DNA of 64,000 nucleotides, taken from Edaphocola flava (lineage in GTDB: Bacteria > Bacteroidota > Bacteroidia > Chitinophagales > Chitinophagaceae). This document shows positions 50,710-59,475 of the stretch, in pieces. Within the stretch, counting starts at the first letter, position 1. The number at the start of each line of letters is the position of its first letter. The stretch spans positions 248,001 to 312,000 of the forward strand of contig NZ_SAIQ01000002.1 in assembly GCF_004118155.1 (NCBI RefSeq). The letters are read 5' to 3'. A program made the translations under genes and the position numbers. The notes below the pieces were generated by a model. That model had not been told where the DNA came from and searched no databases. It worked only from the letters and a program-made list of their open reading frames with translations.

Positions 50710-50760
50710 AACCTTTGTATATTTTAGTTTGCAAAATTCGGTAATTATTATGTAAAAAAT

Positions 50761-50788
50761 AAGCGGGCAATATTGAAATTGCCCGCTT
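50761..50788 (-). terminator. Terminator after the EGF-like lipoprotein gene
   Basis: 11-bp stem AAGCGGGCAAT/ATTGCCCGCTT with a 6-base loop; on the minus strand followed by a T-rich run. Confidence 0.9.
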
Positions 50789-50810
50789 AGGTATAAAAAA
50801 GATTGATATT

Positions 50811-51341
50811 TTAGGGTGCTGTAGCTGTATCTTTCACACCGGTAAACTTACAGTGCTGTCTTTCGCCGGAAGCCAGTGTCAGAGATTCCAGGTATACATA
50901 GATCAGGTTACCATCGATCTGGATGGTTGGGTGAATGCTTACCACACCGTTATTAAAGGTATTGAAAGTAGTATTAGGATTATCGGCAATGCCTTCAAAA
51001 CCAGCAATGGAAGTATTACCTGCATACATCACCAGGCTGATCTTGTTCGGATCCTGTACCAGTTTAATCTCTACGCTGTCGGCAGTAATAGGGAATACGA
51101 CGTTGTCGTGTGTACAACGGGTTGTACCTCTGTACTTACCTACAAAGCGGCTTGCAGTCTTAATCTCACACTCTGCACCTTCATATCCTGTAGGGCATTG
51201 ACACAGACCATCTGAACAGCTGCCACCGTTCTGACACAGCAGTGTAGTACATGGGTCCTGCTCGCAAGAGCTGCTTAATACCATACCACCGATTGCAAAG
51301 AAACCAAAGCCGGCTAATAATATAGATTTAATTCTTTTCAT
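50811..51341 (-). CDS. Lipoprotein with an EGF-like domain
   Basis: 176 aa from ATG 51341. Lipobox ends in L-S-S-S-C (Cys26 or so); an EGF-like module follows directly: C-x4-C-x-N-G-G-x-C-x5-C-x-C-P-x-G-Y-x-G-x-x-C, six cysteines. The remaining ~110 residues look like an all-beta domain (V-E-I-K-L-V-Q-D-P, L-V-M-Y-A-G-N-T) of the kind seen in Bacteroidota surface lipoproteins. Likely exposed on the outer membrane; binding partner unknown. Monocistronic. Confidence 0.85.
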   Translation of the reverse strand: MKRIKSILLAGFGFFAIGGMVLSSSCEQDPCTTLLCQNGGSCSDGLCQCPTGYEGAECEIKTASRFVGKYRGTTRCTHDNVVFPITADSVEIKLVQDPNKISLVMYAGNTSIAGFEGIADNPNTTFNTFNNGVVSIHPTIQIDGNLIYVYLESLTLASGERQHCKFTGVKDTATAP

Positions 51342-51424
51342 GTTTTTGGATTTGATCATACCACATCGATCCCGCCACGGGGATCAAAAGCTAAAGTTAA
51401 AATAATTTTTATAAAATCCTCTAC

Positions 51425-52291
51425 TTAGCCCAGGAAATATTTTAACAGGTGGCATTGCTCTTTGGTCTGCAATTTGCAGATTGCTTTATCCTTAATCTGT
51501 CTTACACGCTCTCTGGTCAGTCCGAAATGTGCGCCGATATCTTCCAGTGACACTGCATGGTCATACCCGATACCGAAATACATTTTTACAACAGTACGTT
51601 GCTTGTCTGACAATACATTTAAAGTACGGTCAATCTCTGTTTTTAGCGATTGTTTGTTCGTGATCTCGTTATCTACAGATGAGGCATTTTCATTGGCCAG
51701 CACATCCAGCAGGCTACCATCTTCTGTGTCGGAGAACGGAGCATCTACGCTGACGTGGCGGGTAGATACACCTATTGTACTTTCCACCTCTTCGATGTCG
51801 ATCTCCAGTAATGTGGCGATCTCATCTGCAGATGGTTCTCTTTCATATTCCTGCTCCAGTGCAGTATATGCTTTACCTATTTTATTGGTCAGTCCTACTT
51901 TGTTCAGCGGCAGGCGTACGATACGGCTTTGTTCTGCCAGCGATTGCAGGATAGACTGGCGAATCCACCATACTGCATAGGAGATAAATTTAAAGCCTTT
52001 AGTTTCATCAAAGCGTTGCGCGGCTTTAATGAGGCCAAGGTTACCTTCATTGATCAGGTCGCTTAAAGAAAGGCCCTGGTTCTGGTACTGTTTTGCAACA
52101 GAAACCACAAATCTTAAATTGGCTTTGGTAAGGCGTTCCAGCGCTTTCTGGTCGCCCTGCTTTATCCTGATAGCCAACAGCACTTCCTCCTCAGGAGTAA
52201 TGAGCTGTACCTTTCCGATTTCCTGCAGATATTTTTCCAGGGATTGACTCTCCCTGTTCGTAATCGATTTGGTGATTTTAAGCTGGCGCAT
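51425..52291 (-). CDS. rpoD: Primary RNA polymerase sigma factor (RpoD/SigA type)
   Basis: 288 aa from ATG 52291 ([15 protein letters not shown]), with ATG 52297 as alternative. No region 1.1, as is normal for the phylum. Region 2 has [11 protein letters not shown] and the -10-reading helix [10 protein letters not shown]; region 4.2 has [19 protein letters not shown]. After that, where Bacteroidota relatives usually have a basic R/S-rich tail, this protein reads [16 protein letters not shown]. This sigma reads the TTG/TAnnTTTG promoters seen throughout the window. Confidence 0.93.
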   Translation of the reverse strand: MRQLKITKSITNRESQSLEKYLQEIGKVQLITPEEEVLLAIRIKQGDQKALERLTKANLRFVVSVAKQYQNQGLSLSDLINEGNLGLIKAAQRFDETKGFKFISYAVWWIRQSILQSLAEQSRIVRLPLNKVGLTNKIGKAYTALEQEYEREPSADEIATLLEIDIEEVESTIGVSTRHVSVDAPFSDTEDGSLLDVLANENASSVDNEITNKQSLKTEIDRTLNVLSDKQRTVVKMYFGIGYDHAVSLEDIGAHFGLTRERVRQIKDKAICKLQTKEQCHLLKYFLG

Positions 52292-52530
52292 TGACATAAT
52301 TGTGTATATTTTTATCTTATAACAGAACTGTTTTAAGGGTGATTTAAAGGATTTTTAACATATTACGATACCAAATTTAACGATTAGTTAATGTAATTCC
52401 AAAAAAAATATATAACAGTGCAAAAAAATGTTAGAGAAGTTCCAAAAATTAAAAAAATAAATGAAAGACTTGTTTATGTCGTTTTTTTTATTCTTATTGC
52501 AGAAACATTTTTCGCGTTTAATTTTTTTGT

Positions 52531-52911
52531 ATGAGTAAAAAAAATCAATATACTATAGAGATACCAATACGTTGCAGTCCTAGTATTTTATATGAATTTT
52601 TGTCAACTCCAGCGGGTCTCCAGGAGTGGTTTGCAGATGAGGTGAATCAACGTGATCAATCTTTTTTCTTTAGCTGGAAGGGTGTAGAAGACGAAGCGGA
52701 GTTACTTGAAATGGCTGAGAACGAATTTGTACGTTTTCGCTGGGACTATTATGATGATGATGAATATTTTGAATTCCGTATTACCCAAAGCGATGTAACC
52801 AATGAAACGATTTTGCAGGTAACTGACTTTGCGGATAAGACTGATATCAAAGATCAGCAACAGTTATGGAATCGCCAGGTTAATGATCTGAAGCACCGTA
52901 TCGGAAGTTAA
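52531..52911 (+). CDS. START-like/AHSA1-like domain protein
   Basis: 126 aa, a single small beta-grasp-around-helix fold: E-I-P-I-R-C-S-P-S-I-L-Y-E-F-L-S-T-P-A-G-L-Q-E-W-F-A-D near the N-terminus and an acidic middle (Y-Y-D-D-D-E-Y-F-E-F-R-I). Bacteroidota carry a conserved family of such stand-alone START-like proteins of unknown ligand. The start is ATG 52531; the upstream 230 bases (52298-52530) are very AT-rich with no other feature. Confidence 0.85.
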   Translation: MSKKNQYTIEIPIRCSPSILYEFLSTPAGLQEWFADEVNQRDQSFFFSWKGVEDEAELLEMAENEFVRFRWDYYDDDEYFEFRITQSDVTNETILQVTDFADKTDIKDQQQLWNRQVNDLKHRIGS

Positions 52912-52944
52912 GATATACCGATCATAATATTAATATCGCATTAC

Positions 52945-52987
52945 AGGCCGTTATACAGGGGTAGCCCTTGTACGACGGCCTTTCTTT
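52945..52987 (+). terminator. Terminator after the START-like gene
   Basis: Outer stem AGGCCGT/ACGGCCT with an inner imperfect arm (TACAGGG...CCCTTGTA), then TTCTTT. Confidence 0.7.
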
Positions 52988-53035
52988 ATAACGTTTACCC
53001 GTATTATTGGATTTCATCGCTAAGGGTAAGCATAG

Positions 53036-53043
53036 TATATTTG
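53036..53043 (+). promoter_or_regulatory. Promoter element (TATATTTG) for lptF/G-PAP2
   Basis: Perfect TAnnTTTG 27 bases before the permease ATG. TTG at 53007 leaves a rather long 26-base spacer. Confidence 0.5.
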
Positions 53044-53070
53044 CACATCTATTCTGACAGATAATAATTT

Positions 53071-54540
53071 ATGAACCTGGGGATCAAAAAACTGGATAAA
53101 CTCATTCTGAAAAGCTTTATGGGGCCATATGTGGTCACTTTTTTCATTGTGTTGTTTGTATTCCTGATGCAGTTTTTCTGGCTGTACATGGATGATCTTA
53201 TCGGCAAAGGCCTGTCCTTACAGCTGATCCTGGAGCTCATGATCTACATGTCTGCCACACTGGTGCCTATGGCCATGCCACTGGGTATCCTGCTAGCTTC
53301 TATCATGACATTCGGTGCCCTCGGTGAAAATTATGAGCTGGTAGCGATTAAGTCTTCCGGTATTTCCCTGTTCCGTTTTCTGCGACCGCTTACTTTATTT
53401 ATTATAGGTGTGGTTATAGGTATGTTTCTATTCAGTAACTACATCATCCCTAAAGCTAACCTTAAGGCCTATTCCCTGTTGTATGATATGCGCAACAAAA
53501 AGCCTACCATGAGTATTAAGCCAGGGGTATTTAACCGCGGGCTGGGCAATTTTGTGATCCGTATAGGCAGTAAAAGCGAAGATGGAAGTACGATATCAGA
53601 TGTGCTGATCTATGATCACAGCAAGGGGGGGGGTAATAATAATGTGGTTGCTGCAGAGAAAGGTAAAATGTACCTGAGCAATGATAAGCGCTTCCTGGTA
53701 TTTGAACTGAACAATGGCTGGCGTTATGAATTTAAAAAGGACAGCGAAGGGCAGTATGAACAGCAGCGAATGTTCTTCAAAAAATGGAATAAAGTAATAG
53801 ATGTATCCAGCTTCGGCTTCTCGCGTACCCGCGAAGACCTGTTTAAAAGCAGTGAAGAAATGCAGGATATTGCCATGCTGAACAAGAGTGTGGACAGTAC
53901 ATATAAACTGATAGGGAAGGACCTCCGTGAACTAAAGAAAAGCACGGGCTATTATATAAGTCTGTACAAGAAAGACGGCGACCTGAAAGACCTGGATGCT
54001 AAAATAAATGCGGCCATGAAGACCGACAAGCCTGTGTACAGCAAAGATCTCATCAGCCTGTTTGACCGGGAGCAGCGCAATGACATTTCCGGCAAGGTGG
54101 TCAATAATGCGCAGAGCATACAGCGCTACCTGTCTATCAATGCAACTAATAACGAAATCAACTATACCAAACTGAACCAGTATAATATGCAATGGCATAA
54201 AAAGTTTACTTATGCTTTTGCCTGCCTGGTACTGTTCCTGATCGGTGCGCCTATGGGCGCTATTATCCGTAAAGGAGGCCTTGGATTACCGATGGTTATA
54301 TCTATCCTGTTTTTCGTAGTATACTTTATCCTGTCCTCTACAGGAGAGAAACTGGCGAAGCAGGGTAAAATGCCTGCCCTGGAAGGCATGTGGCTGGCTA
54401 CGGTCTGCCTGATGCCTATTGCGATCATTATCCTGGTACAGGCGCGTAATGACTCACCTGTATTTAAGAAAGAAGCGTACATCAACCTTTGGCGCAAAAT
54501 CAAAGGTATATTTGTTAAGGAACAAGCACAGCTTAAATAA
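53071..54540 (+). CDS. LptF/LptG family LPS export permease (YjgP/YjgQ)
   Basis: 489 aa: three N-terminal membrane helices (F-F-I-V-L-F-V-F-L-M-Q-F-F-W-L, L-V-P-M-A-M-P-L-G-I-L-L-A-S-I, F-I-I-G-V-V-I-G-M-F-L), a long periplasmic beta-jellyroll part with coiled stretches, and three C-terminal helices (A-F-A-C-L-V-L-F-L-I-G-A-P-M-G-A-I-I-R-K-G-G). Part of the ABC machine that pulls LPS from the inner membrane to the transport bridge. The reading frame contains a run of nine Gs (53625-53633). PAP2 gene follows with no gap. Confidence 0.93.
   Translation: MNLGIKKLDKLILKSFMGPYVVTFFIVLFVFLMQFFWLYMDDLIGKGLSLQLILELMIYMSATLVPMAMPLGILLASIMTFGALGENYELVAIKSSGISLFRFLRPLTLFIIGVVIGMFLFSNYIIPKANLKAYSLLYDMRNKKPTMSIKPGVFNRGLGNFVIRIGSKSEDGSTISDVLIYDHSKGGGNNNVVAAEKGKMYLSNDKRFLVFELNNGWRYEFKKDSEGQYEQQRMFFKKWNKVIDVSSFGFSRTREDLFKSSEEMQDIAMLNKSVDSTYKLIGKDLRELKKSTGYYISLYKKDGDLKDLDAKINAAMKTDKPVYSKDLISLFDREQRNDISGKVVNNAQSIQRYLSINATNNEINYTKLNQYNMQWHKKFTYAFACLVLFLIGAPMGAIIRKGGLGLPMVISILFFVVYFILSSTGEKLAKQGKMPALEGMWLATVCLMPIAIIILVQARNDSPVFKKEAYINLWRKIKGIFVKEQAQLK
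53625..53633 (+). repeat. G9 homopolymer inside the LptF/G gene
   Basis: Nine consecutive G bases encoding part of K-G-G-G-N-N-N. Long G tracts are prone to strand slippage; with nine the frame is open. Confidence 0.9.
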
Positions 54541-55206
54541 ATGTTCGACTTACTTCCGGTAGCCCCCGACAGCGCATTTGCCTGCAGTAAAAAGGGAGTG
54601 TATACCTTCATTCTTTGCTTTCTGACCTGGGTCGTGCTGGGTGGTATACTATTGCTGACATACGGCAATCTTCCCCTGTTTAAATGGGTGCATACGCATC
54701 ATGTTCACCTTGGCGATATTTTCTTTAGATGCTATACCGCCATTGGTACCGCAGTGGTGATCATACCGGTATTACTTGCTTTATTCTGGTACCGTTACCG
54801 TAATCGTTATTTTCTCTTGCTGGTGATTAGCACACAGATCGGCTCTTTGCTGATCAACCAGGCTATGAAATTTGCATTTGCACATGCACGTCCGGTTGCC
54901 TTGTATGGAGACGAGCCCTGGTTTCATTATATCAGCGGAGAGGTATTGCATCGGGCGCATTCCTTTCCTTCGGGCCATACGGCAGGTGCTTTTGCCTTTG
55001 CTTTTCTGTTATCCTTACTGTCCCGCAGTCAGTCAGTATTAAAGGCCATTTTGCTATGTGTAGCAGCATTGTTGGTGGCTTATTCCCGTATGTACCTGGG
55101 CCAGCATTTCTTTACCGATATCTACATTGGCAGTATAGAAGGAGTGGTGGTGTGCAGCGCTGTGTTGCTTGCCTTTTACAAGGCAGGGTATTGTCGCTTT
55201 ATATAA
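54541..55206 (+). CDS. PAP2-type membrane phosphatase
   Basis: 221 aa, six hydrophobic helices. All three phosphatase motifs: K-F-A-F-A-H-A-R-P near residues 103-111, H-S-F-P-S-G-H-T-A-G near 140-149, S-R-M-Y-L-G-Q-H-F-F-T-D near 181-192. Start ATG directly follows the permease stop. Its position behind an LPS exporter favours a lipid A or undecaprenyl-pyrophosphate phosphatase, though phosphatidic acid is possible. The stop codon (55204-55206) lies inside the direct repeat bordering repeat element B. Confidence 0.9.
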   Translation: MFDLLPVAPDSAFACSKKGVYTFILCFLTWVVLGGILLLTYGNLPLFKWVHTHHVHLGDIFFRCYTAIGTAVVIIPVLLALFWYRYRNRYFLLLVISTQIGSLLINQAMKFAFAHARPVALYGDEPWFHYISGEVLHRAHSFPSGHTAGAFAFAFLLSLLSRSQSVLKAILLCVAALLVAYSRMYLGQHFFTDIYIGSIEGVVVCSAVLLAFYKAGYCRFI

Positions 55207-55211
55207 TTGTA
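55204..55211 (+). repeat. Left 8-bp direct repeat (target-site duplication candidate)
   Basis: TAATTGTA, identical to 55686-55693 on the far side of element B. Includes the PAP2 stop codon. Confidence 0.75.
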
Positions 55212-55686
55212 ACTGACTATCCGCATTTAGGTAACTATTTTACTCGTCCTTTTGTCCGGCAACAAAAGGACCAAAAATGCCTTTGTTTTCATCAAGGCGA
55301 TTGCGGAGCACCGCCATTTTGTACCGTTGCGTGCATTGATCGTTTGAGCTTAACGTGTGATCCGTTCACTGCTCAACGATCGCAGCTCCACTCCAAAATG
55401 GCTATCGCTGTGATGAAAACAATAAGCGATCCGTACTGTACAGATTGCTCGAAAGGCCTTATAAATCCGGCGTTCATAAAATCATTGGCTCGGTCGATAA
55501 AGTTGCAAACCACTGTCTGAACGAAGTGAGTCTGGTTTGCGACCGGCCGACACATTGATTTTTAGCCAGGGATTTATACAGCCTTGATTTTTTGGCGCTA
55601 CCTTTTGCATCAAGGCAAAAGTTAGCCATAGAAATTAACGCGAGGAAAAAGGCAAATCTTTGTTTCCTGTAAGCGGATAATCAGTT
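55211..55686 (+). mobile_element. MITE-like structured repeat element, copy B (476 bp)
   Basis: Same element as copy A in the same orientation. Terminal inverted repeats of 21 bp pair at 17 positions: AACTGACTATCCGC... at 55211-55231 against the complement of ...GCGGATAATCAGTT at 55666-55686. It is bordered by identical 8-mers TAATTGTA. Removing the element and one 8-mer rejoins the PAP2 stop codon to the palindromic terminator now at 55694. It shares the internal stems of copy A with several differences. No transposase is encoded; the short open frames are not conserved as protein. Confidence 0.87.
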
Positions 55687-55693
55687 AATTGTA
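55686..55693 (+). repeat. Right 8-bp direct repeat (target-site duplication candidate)
   Basis: TAATTGTA, matching 55204-55211. Abuts the terminator palindrome. Confidence 0.75.
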
Positions 55694-55750
55694 TTTTTCT
55701 ATAAAAGAATGGCGCGCCGGTAACCGGCGCGCCATTCTTTTATAGAAAAA
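55694..55750. terminator. 57-base palindromic bidirectional terminator
   Basis: 28-bp perfect arms from TTTTTCTATAAAAGAATGGC to the complement, centred on a single A (55722). Serves the M28-PDZ gene and, originally, probably the PAP2 gene now cut off from it by element B. Confidence 0.94.
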
Positions 55751-55756
55751 TGTTCT

Positions 55757-57595
55757 TTAGAAATCAACATTGATCATGGCCGTCTGGCCGTCTGATTTTT
55801 TTACTTTGAAATAGGTTCTTTCCCCGGATTTGAATTTCTGTATGGTTATAAGATAGCTTTTGGCATTAAATACCGGGATGCTACCGATCTGTAATACTAC
55901 ATCACCCTCTTTAAAGCCCAGTTCAGACCCCTTGCCCGGAGTGTCTATACTGTATATATAAGCACCTCCTTCACGGGCATCCAGTTCGTTAATGCCCAGT
56001 CCCAGTACATCCTTTACAATAGACTTGGCACCTCTGTAATTAGGATCCGTAATAGGCGCATTGTTTTTCGGACCGGAAGGCCTCTTTACAGGTTTCTTAG
56101 CACTGGCAACAGGCTGGGTGGTGGTAGCGGTAGCCGGTTTCTGTACCGGACGCACCGGAGCTTTGGTTGCAGGCTCGGAGGCCACAACGGCTTTCTCAAC
56201 AGACAGGTCCTTGTCGGTTACCGCAATTGTCTGACTGCTGTAGGAAGGTACTCCTGTTTTATTTACAGAGCCTATAACGCTCATGATATAACGGGTTACC
56301 GTTGCCATACCGGCAAAATTGATGCTGCTAACCTTGTCGGTCTCTGCAATAAACTGCTGGTTGTAACCGGTAGAGAATGATAAGGTGGGGATCTGCTCTT
56401 CTATGAATTTGGTATAAGATGCCGTATGCGGGTACTCTTCGCCTACTTTTGGATTGTACTCTGCAGAAACTCCTTTAATGGCCGGGGCAAAGGTTGCAGC
56501 AGTTCCTGCTCCGTTGATATAAATCTCGCTTCTTTCATTCAGCTTACCTACAGCGGTAATGTCGATGGCATAAGCAATCTTTGATTTAATGTTGGGAATA
56601 TTAAGGAACGATTGCGCGCCCAAGGTGCCCATCTGACTGCCGGAGAAGGCCACAAATGCATAATTGTATTGCTTGTACTCCGGAGCTTTCAGCAAACTGG
56701 CCAGCTGCAGTAAGGTAGCTACACCACTGGCATTGTCATTGGCACCATTCAGTACCTCGCCTTTGTTACCGGCATATAACTGGTCATAATCGGCCATGAT
56801 CACAATAGTGCTGGCTGCATTATTATTGATGGTGCCGGCTATATTATAGCCTTCTTTAAAGTCATTTCTGAATTTCGGGCTGCTGAATACTGGTGTGAAG
56901 TAGTCTACACCTTTAAAATAATCATTGTAAGCGGTCTTGGATATGATCCATACCGGAATCTTGATCTCCCGGTTGATGGGCAGATTGCAATAGGTCTTTA
57001 TTGTCTTCAGGTCGATGCCGTTGTTGGAATCGTCATAAAGGTATAATGCAGTAGCACCGCGATCCTGTGCATTCAGGATCTTTTTGATGAGCGGTTGTAT
57101 GCTTTTTTCATTAAACTCATGATTACCCGGCAGATCGAACAAGGGGGTCAGCCAGGCAGTATAATTGGCAATAGTGCCCGGGATAATATAGGAATTGTTA
57201 TCTTCATTGGCACAGAAAGGAAGTGGTAACACATCTGTATTGATCACTACATTCTTATTATTGACCAGGAAACGGGACTCAACTGTCGCACTGCGGCCAG
57301 TCACATATTTGAATACTGATTTATAACCGATCGTACCATAGCGGGTCAGGCCGATCTCGCTCATGCGCTTTTCGATATGTGCTGTCACGTTATTGTACCC
57401 GGCCGTGCCTATAAGTCTGCCGGTATATTTATCCTGAGATAGTTCTGCAACATCATTGCGCAATGCCTGTATGAGGGGCTCATTGTTCGGAGCTGCGCTT
57501 TTATTGGTACTAAGTATATTTTTGAGCAACTGACCATGGCTTGTGGGGCTTACCGCTAAGAGCATGGCAGCAGTGATCAACTTTTTATATTGCAT
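55757..57595 (-). CDS. M28-like peptidase fold with PDZ domain, catalytically degenerate
   Basis: 612 aa with a signal peptide. Residues ~250-430 align with M28 zinc aminopeptidases, but most ligands are replaced: A-D-Y-D-Q (269 is Asp where M28 has His), D287 kept in G-A-N-D-N-A-S-G, S-G-S-Q-M-G (320-321, where the catalytic Glu-Glu should be), D345 kept, and S-Y-T at 393-395 for the last His. A Pro/Thr/Lys-rich linker (about 455-515) leads to a C-terminal PDZ domain (about 525-612). Probably a periplasmic binding or scaffold protein rather than an active peptidase. Confidence 0.88.
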   Translation of the reverse strand: MQYKKLITAAMLLAVSPTSHGQLLKNILSTNKSAAPNNEPLIQALRNDVAELSQDKYTGRLIGTAGYNNVTAHIEKRMSEIGLTRYGTIGYKSVFKYVTGRSATVESRFLVNNKNVVINTDVLPLPFCANEDNNSYIIPGTIANYTAWLTPLFDLPGNHEFNEKSIQPLIKKILNAQDRGATALYLYDDSNNGIDLKTIKTYCNLPINREIKIPVWIISKTAYNDYFKGVDYFTPVFSSPKFRNDFKEGYNIAGTINNNAASTIVIMADYDQLYAGNKGEVLNGANDNASGVATLLQLASLLKAPEYKQYNYAFVAFSGSQMGTLGAQSFLNIPNIKSKIAYAIDITAVGKLNERSEIYINGAGTAATFAPAIKGVSAEYNPKVGEEYPHTASYTKFIEEQIPTLSFSTGYNQQFIAETDKVSSINFAGMATVTRYIMSVIGSVNKTGVPSYSSQTIAVTDKDLSVEKAVVASEPATKAPVRPVQKPATATTTQPVASAKKPVKRPSGPKNNAPITDPNYRGAKSIVKDVLGLGINELDAREGGAYIYSIDTPGKGSELGFKEGDVVLQIGSIPVFNAKSYLITIQKFKSGERTYFKVKKSDGQTAMINVDF

Positions 57596-57663
57596 TAATA
57601 TTTATTTTATAAGGAGTTACAAATCTACTGGAAGACATAGGTTTTGCAAAAATTATAACGTTA

Positions 57664-57697
57664 AAAAAAACGCTGTTGTTGTAGGACAGCAGCGTTT
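57664..57697. terminator. Terminator after plsY
   Basis: Stem AAAACGCTGTTG/CAGCAGCGTTTT (one wobble) with A and T runs at the edges; lies between the plsY stop and the M28 gene promoter region. Confidence 0.8.
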
Positions 57698-57709
57698 TTA
57701 TAATTTCTT

Positions 57710-58354
57710 TTATTTTTCCCGGTTTCTCCTCTTCTTTAGCTTGACCTTCACTTTACTCTCATTACCGGTGAGTAATCGTTGTATATTTTTATGGTGTGTC
57801 AGCACTACCAGCAGGGCAGTGGCTACAGCGAACAGCATATAAGATGGTTCCTGACCTTTGAAGATAAATAATAATAAAAGGGGGAAGGCTACGCTGGCTG
57901 TAATAGAGCTTAAAGACACATATTTGGTCAGGATAAGCATGATTATGAATACAATAACCAGACAAACCGCTACAATCCATTGTATACCCAGGATCATACC
58001 AAACAGGGTGGCAATACCTTTACCGCCTTTAAAGCCCGCAAACAGGGGGAATACGTGGCCTATAACTGCCAGGAGGCCTAAGGCTACCTGCAGATTTGTA
58101 AATGCATTACTCATATCGTTATGAGAGTACATGGAAAGATAAGCCAGCTTTACAGCCACAAATCCTTTCAGCATGTCTACCAGCATTACTGCAATACCGG
58201 CGTTTTTACCTAATACCCTAAAGGTATTGGTTGCACCTGCATTACCACTGCCGTGTTCTCTGATATCGATTCCAAAAAACTTTTGACTTACCCAAACTGC
58301 AGTAGGTATAGAACCTAACATATACGCCAAAGCCAATAAAAAAACTATATTCAT
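57710..58354 (-). CDS. plsY: Glycerol-3-phosphate acyltransferase PlsY
   Basis: 214 aa, five hydrophobic helices. Motifs: G-S-I-P-T-A near residue 13-18, G-S-G-N-A-G-A-T-N near 37-45, and F-K-G-G-K-G-I-A-T near 109-117. Uses acyl-phosphate to acylate glycerol-3-phosphate, first step of phospholipid synthesis. The C-terminus is long and basic (K-V-K-L-K-K-R-R-N-R). Single gene. Confidence 0.95.
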   Translation of the reverse strand: MNIVFLLALAYMLGSIPTAVWVSQKFFGIDIREHGSGNAGATNTFRVLGKNAGIAVMLVDMLKGFVAVKLAYLSMYSHNDMSNAFTNLQVALGLLAVIGHVFPLFAGFKGGKGIATLFGMILGIQWIVAVCLVIVFIIMLILTKYVSLSSITASVAFPLLLLFIFKGQEPSYMLFAVATALLVVLTHHKNIQRLLTGNESKVKVKLKKRRNREK

Positions 58355-58417
58355 GTTTGTTTTTTCTGAAAAATAGCCTCAAAGATAGTAATATTTTTGA
58401 GAGCACATAATAATTTG

Positions 58418-59467
58418 TTAACTTAATGTTGTCGTATCGGCGTTAATTTTATCAAAAGTTTTGAGCCCTTTTATAAAATATTGTGCTACAATACTGTGGG
58501 GATGGATACCGGTTGTATTTCGGTTTTTTATCAATTGTTGTGCGGCTTTCCGCTTTTTGAACCACTTACCGAAGCTGCCGTAAAAATGAAAATGTGCCTT
58601 GGCTACAGCCCAGATATTTTTAACATCTCCTTTTAATAAAAATGGCAGACAGGCGACTCCATCCAGCACCAGGCGGAGCGGAATGAGCCAGAAGAGGCGG
58701 GAAGCCTTTTCGTTTTTCAGAAGTAAGACAAGGTTGTTGCGGAAATTGTAATAGGTTTTCTGCGGGCTGCCATAAGAGATAATGCTGCCTCCTACATGGA
58801 ATACAGTTGAACCGCCGATGGCACCGATGCGGTAACCGGCATTTTTCAGCCTCCAGCAGAGGTCAATCTCTTCCATATGGGCATATAGATCTGCATCCAG
58901 GCCGCCTACTTCATGGTATTTCTGTGCATTGACCATCAGGCAACCGCCACTGGCCCAGAATACTTCTATGTCATTGTCATACTGATGGTGATCCTGCTCC
59001 AAAGTGCTGAAAATACGTCCGCGACAGAACATATAACCCCATTTATCCATGAAGCCACCGGCTGCACCGGCGTATTCAAAATAGGGACGATCTTTCCAGA
59101 AGCGGATTTTCGGCTGGCAGGCAGCCAGAGAAGGGTATTGCTGCATGGCCTGCAACAATGGGGGGAACCAGTTGTCTGTAACTTCAAAGTCAGAGCTGAG
59201 CAGGACATAATATTCGGCCTGAATTTGCTTCAGGGCCTGGGCATATCCCCATGCAAAGCCATGATTCTCTGTTAAACAAATCAGCTTCACCGAAGGAAAT
59301 TCGTGCTGAATAAATTCAGACGTATTGTCCGGTGAAGCATGATCTACAACTATGACATCATAACCTGATGCCGACTGTTCAATAATTTTAGGTAAAAACA
59401 GTTTGTGCCACGCTATACTATTGTAGCTAAGAATGACTACTGCAGTGCTGGATTCACAAACGATCAC
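58418..59467 (-). CDS. Family 2 glycosyltransferase (rhamnosyltransferase-like)
   Basis: 349 aa. V-V-I-L-S-Y-N-S near residue 10-17, V-V-D-H-A-S-P-D-N-T near 40, Y-V-L-L-S-S-D-F-E near 90, then W-A-S-G-G-C-L-M-V near 170 and E-E-I-D-L-C-W-R near 200, the WbbL/rhamnosyl group pattern. The basic C-terminal third contains an amphipathic/hydrophobic segment for membrane attachment. Start is GTG 59467. It closely follows the small membrane protein gene (8 bases), likely co-transcribed. Confidence 0.9.
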   Translation of the reverse strand: MIVCESSTAVVILSYNSIAWHKLFLPKIIEQSASGYDVIVVDHASPDNTSEFIQHEFPSVKLICLTENHGFAWGYAQALKQIQAEYYVLLSSDFEVTDNWFPPLLQAMQQYPSLAACQPKIRFWKDRPYFEYAGAAGGFMDKWGYMFCRGRIFSTLEQDHHQYDNDIEVFWASGGCLMVNAQKYHEVGGLDADLYAHMEEIDLCWRLKNAGYRIGAIGGSTVFHVGGSIISYGSPQKTYYNFRNNLVLLLKNEKASRLFWLIPLRLVLDGVACLPFLLKGDVKNIWAVAKAHFHFYGSFGKWFKKRKAAQQLIKNRNTTGIHPHSIVAQYFIKGLKTFDKINADTTTLS

Positions 59468-59475
59468 AATGGGTC

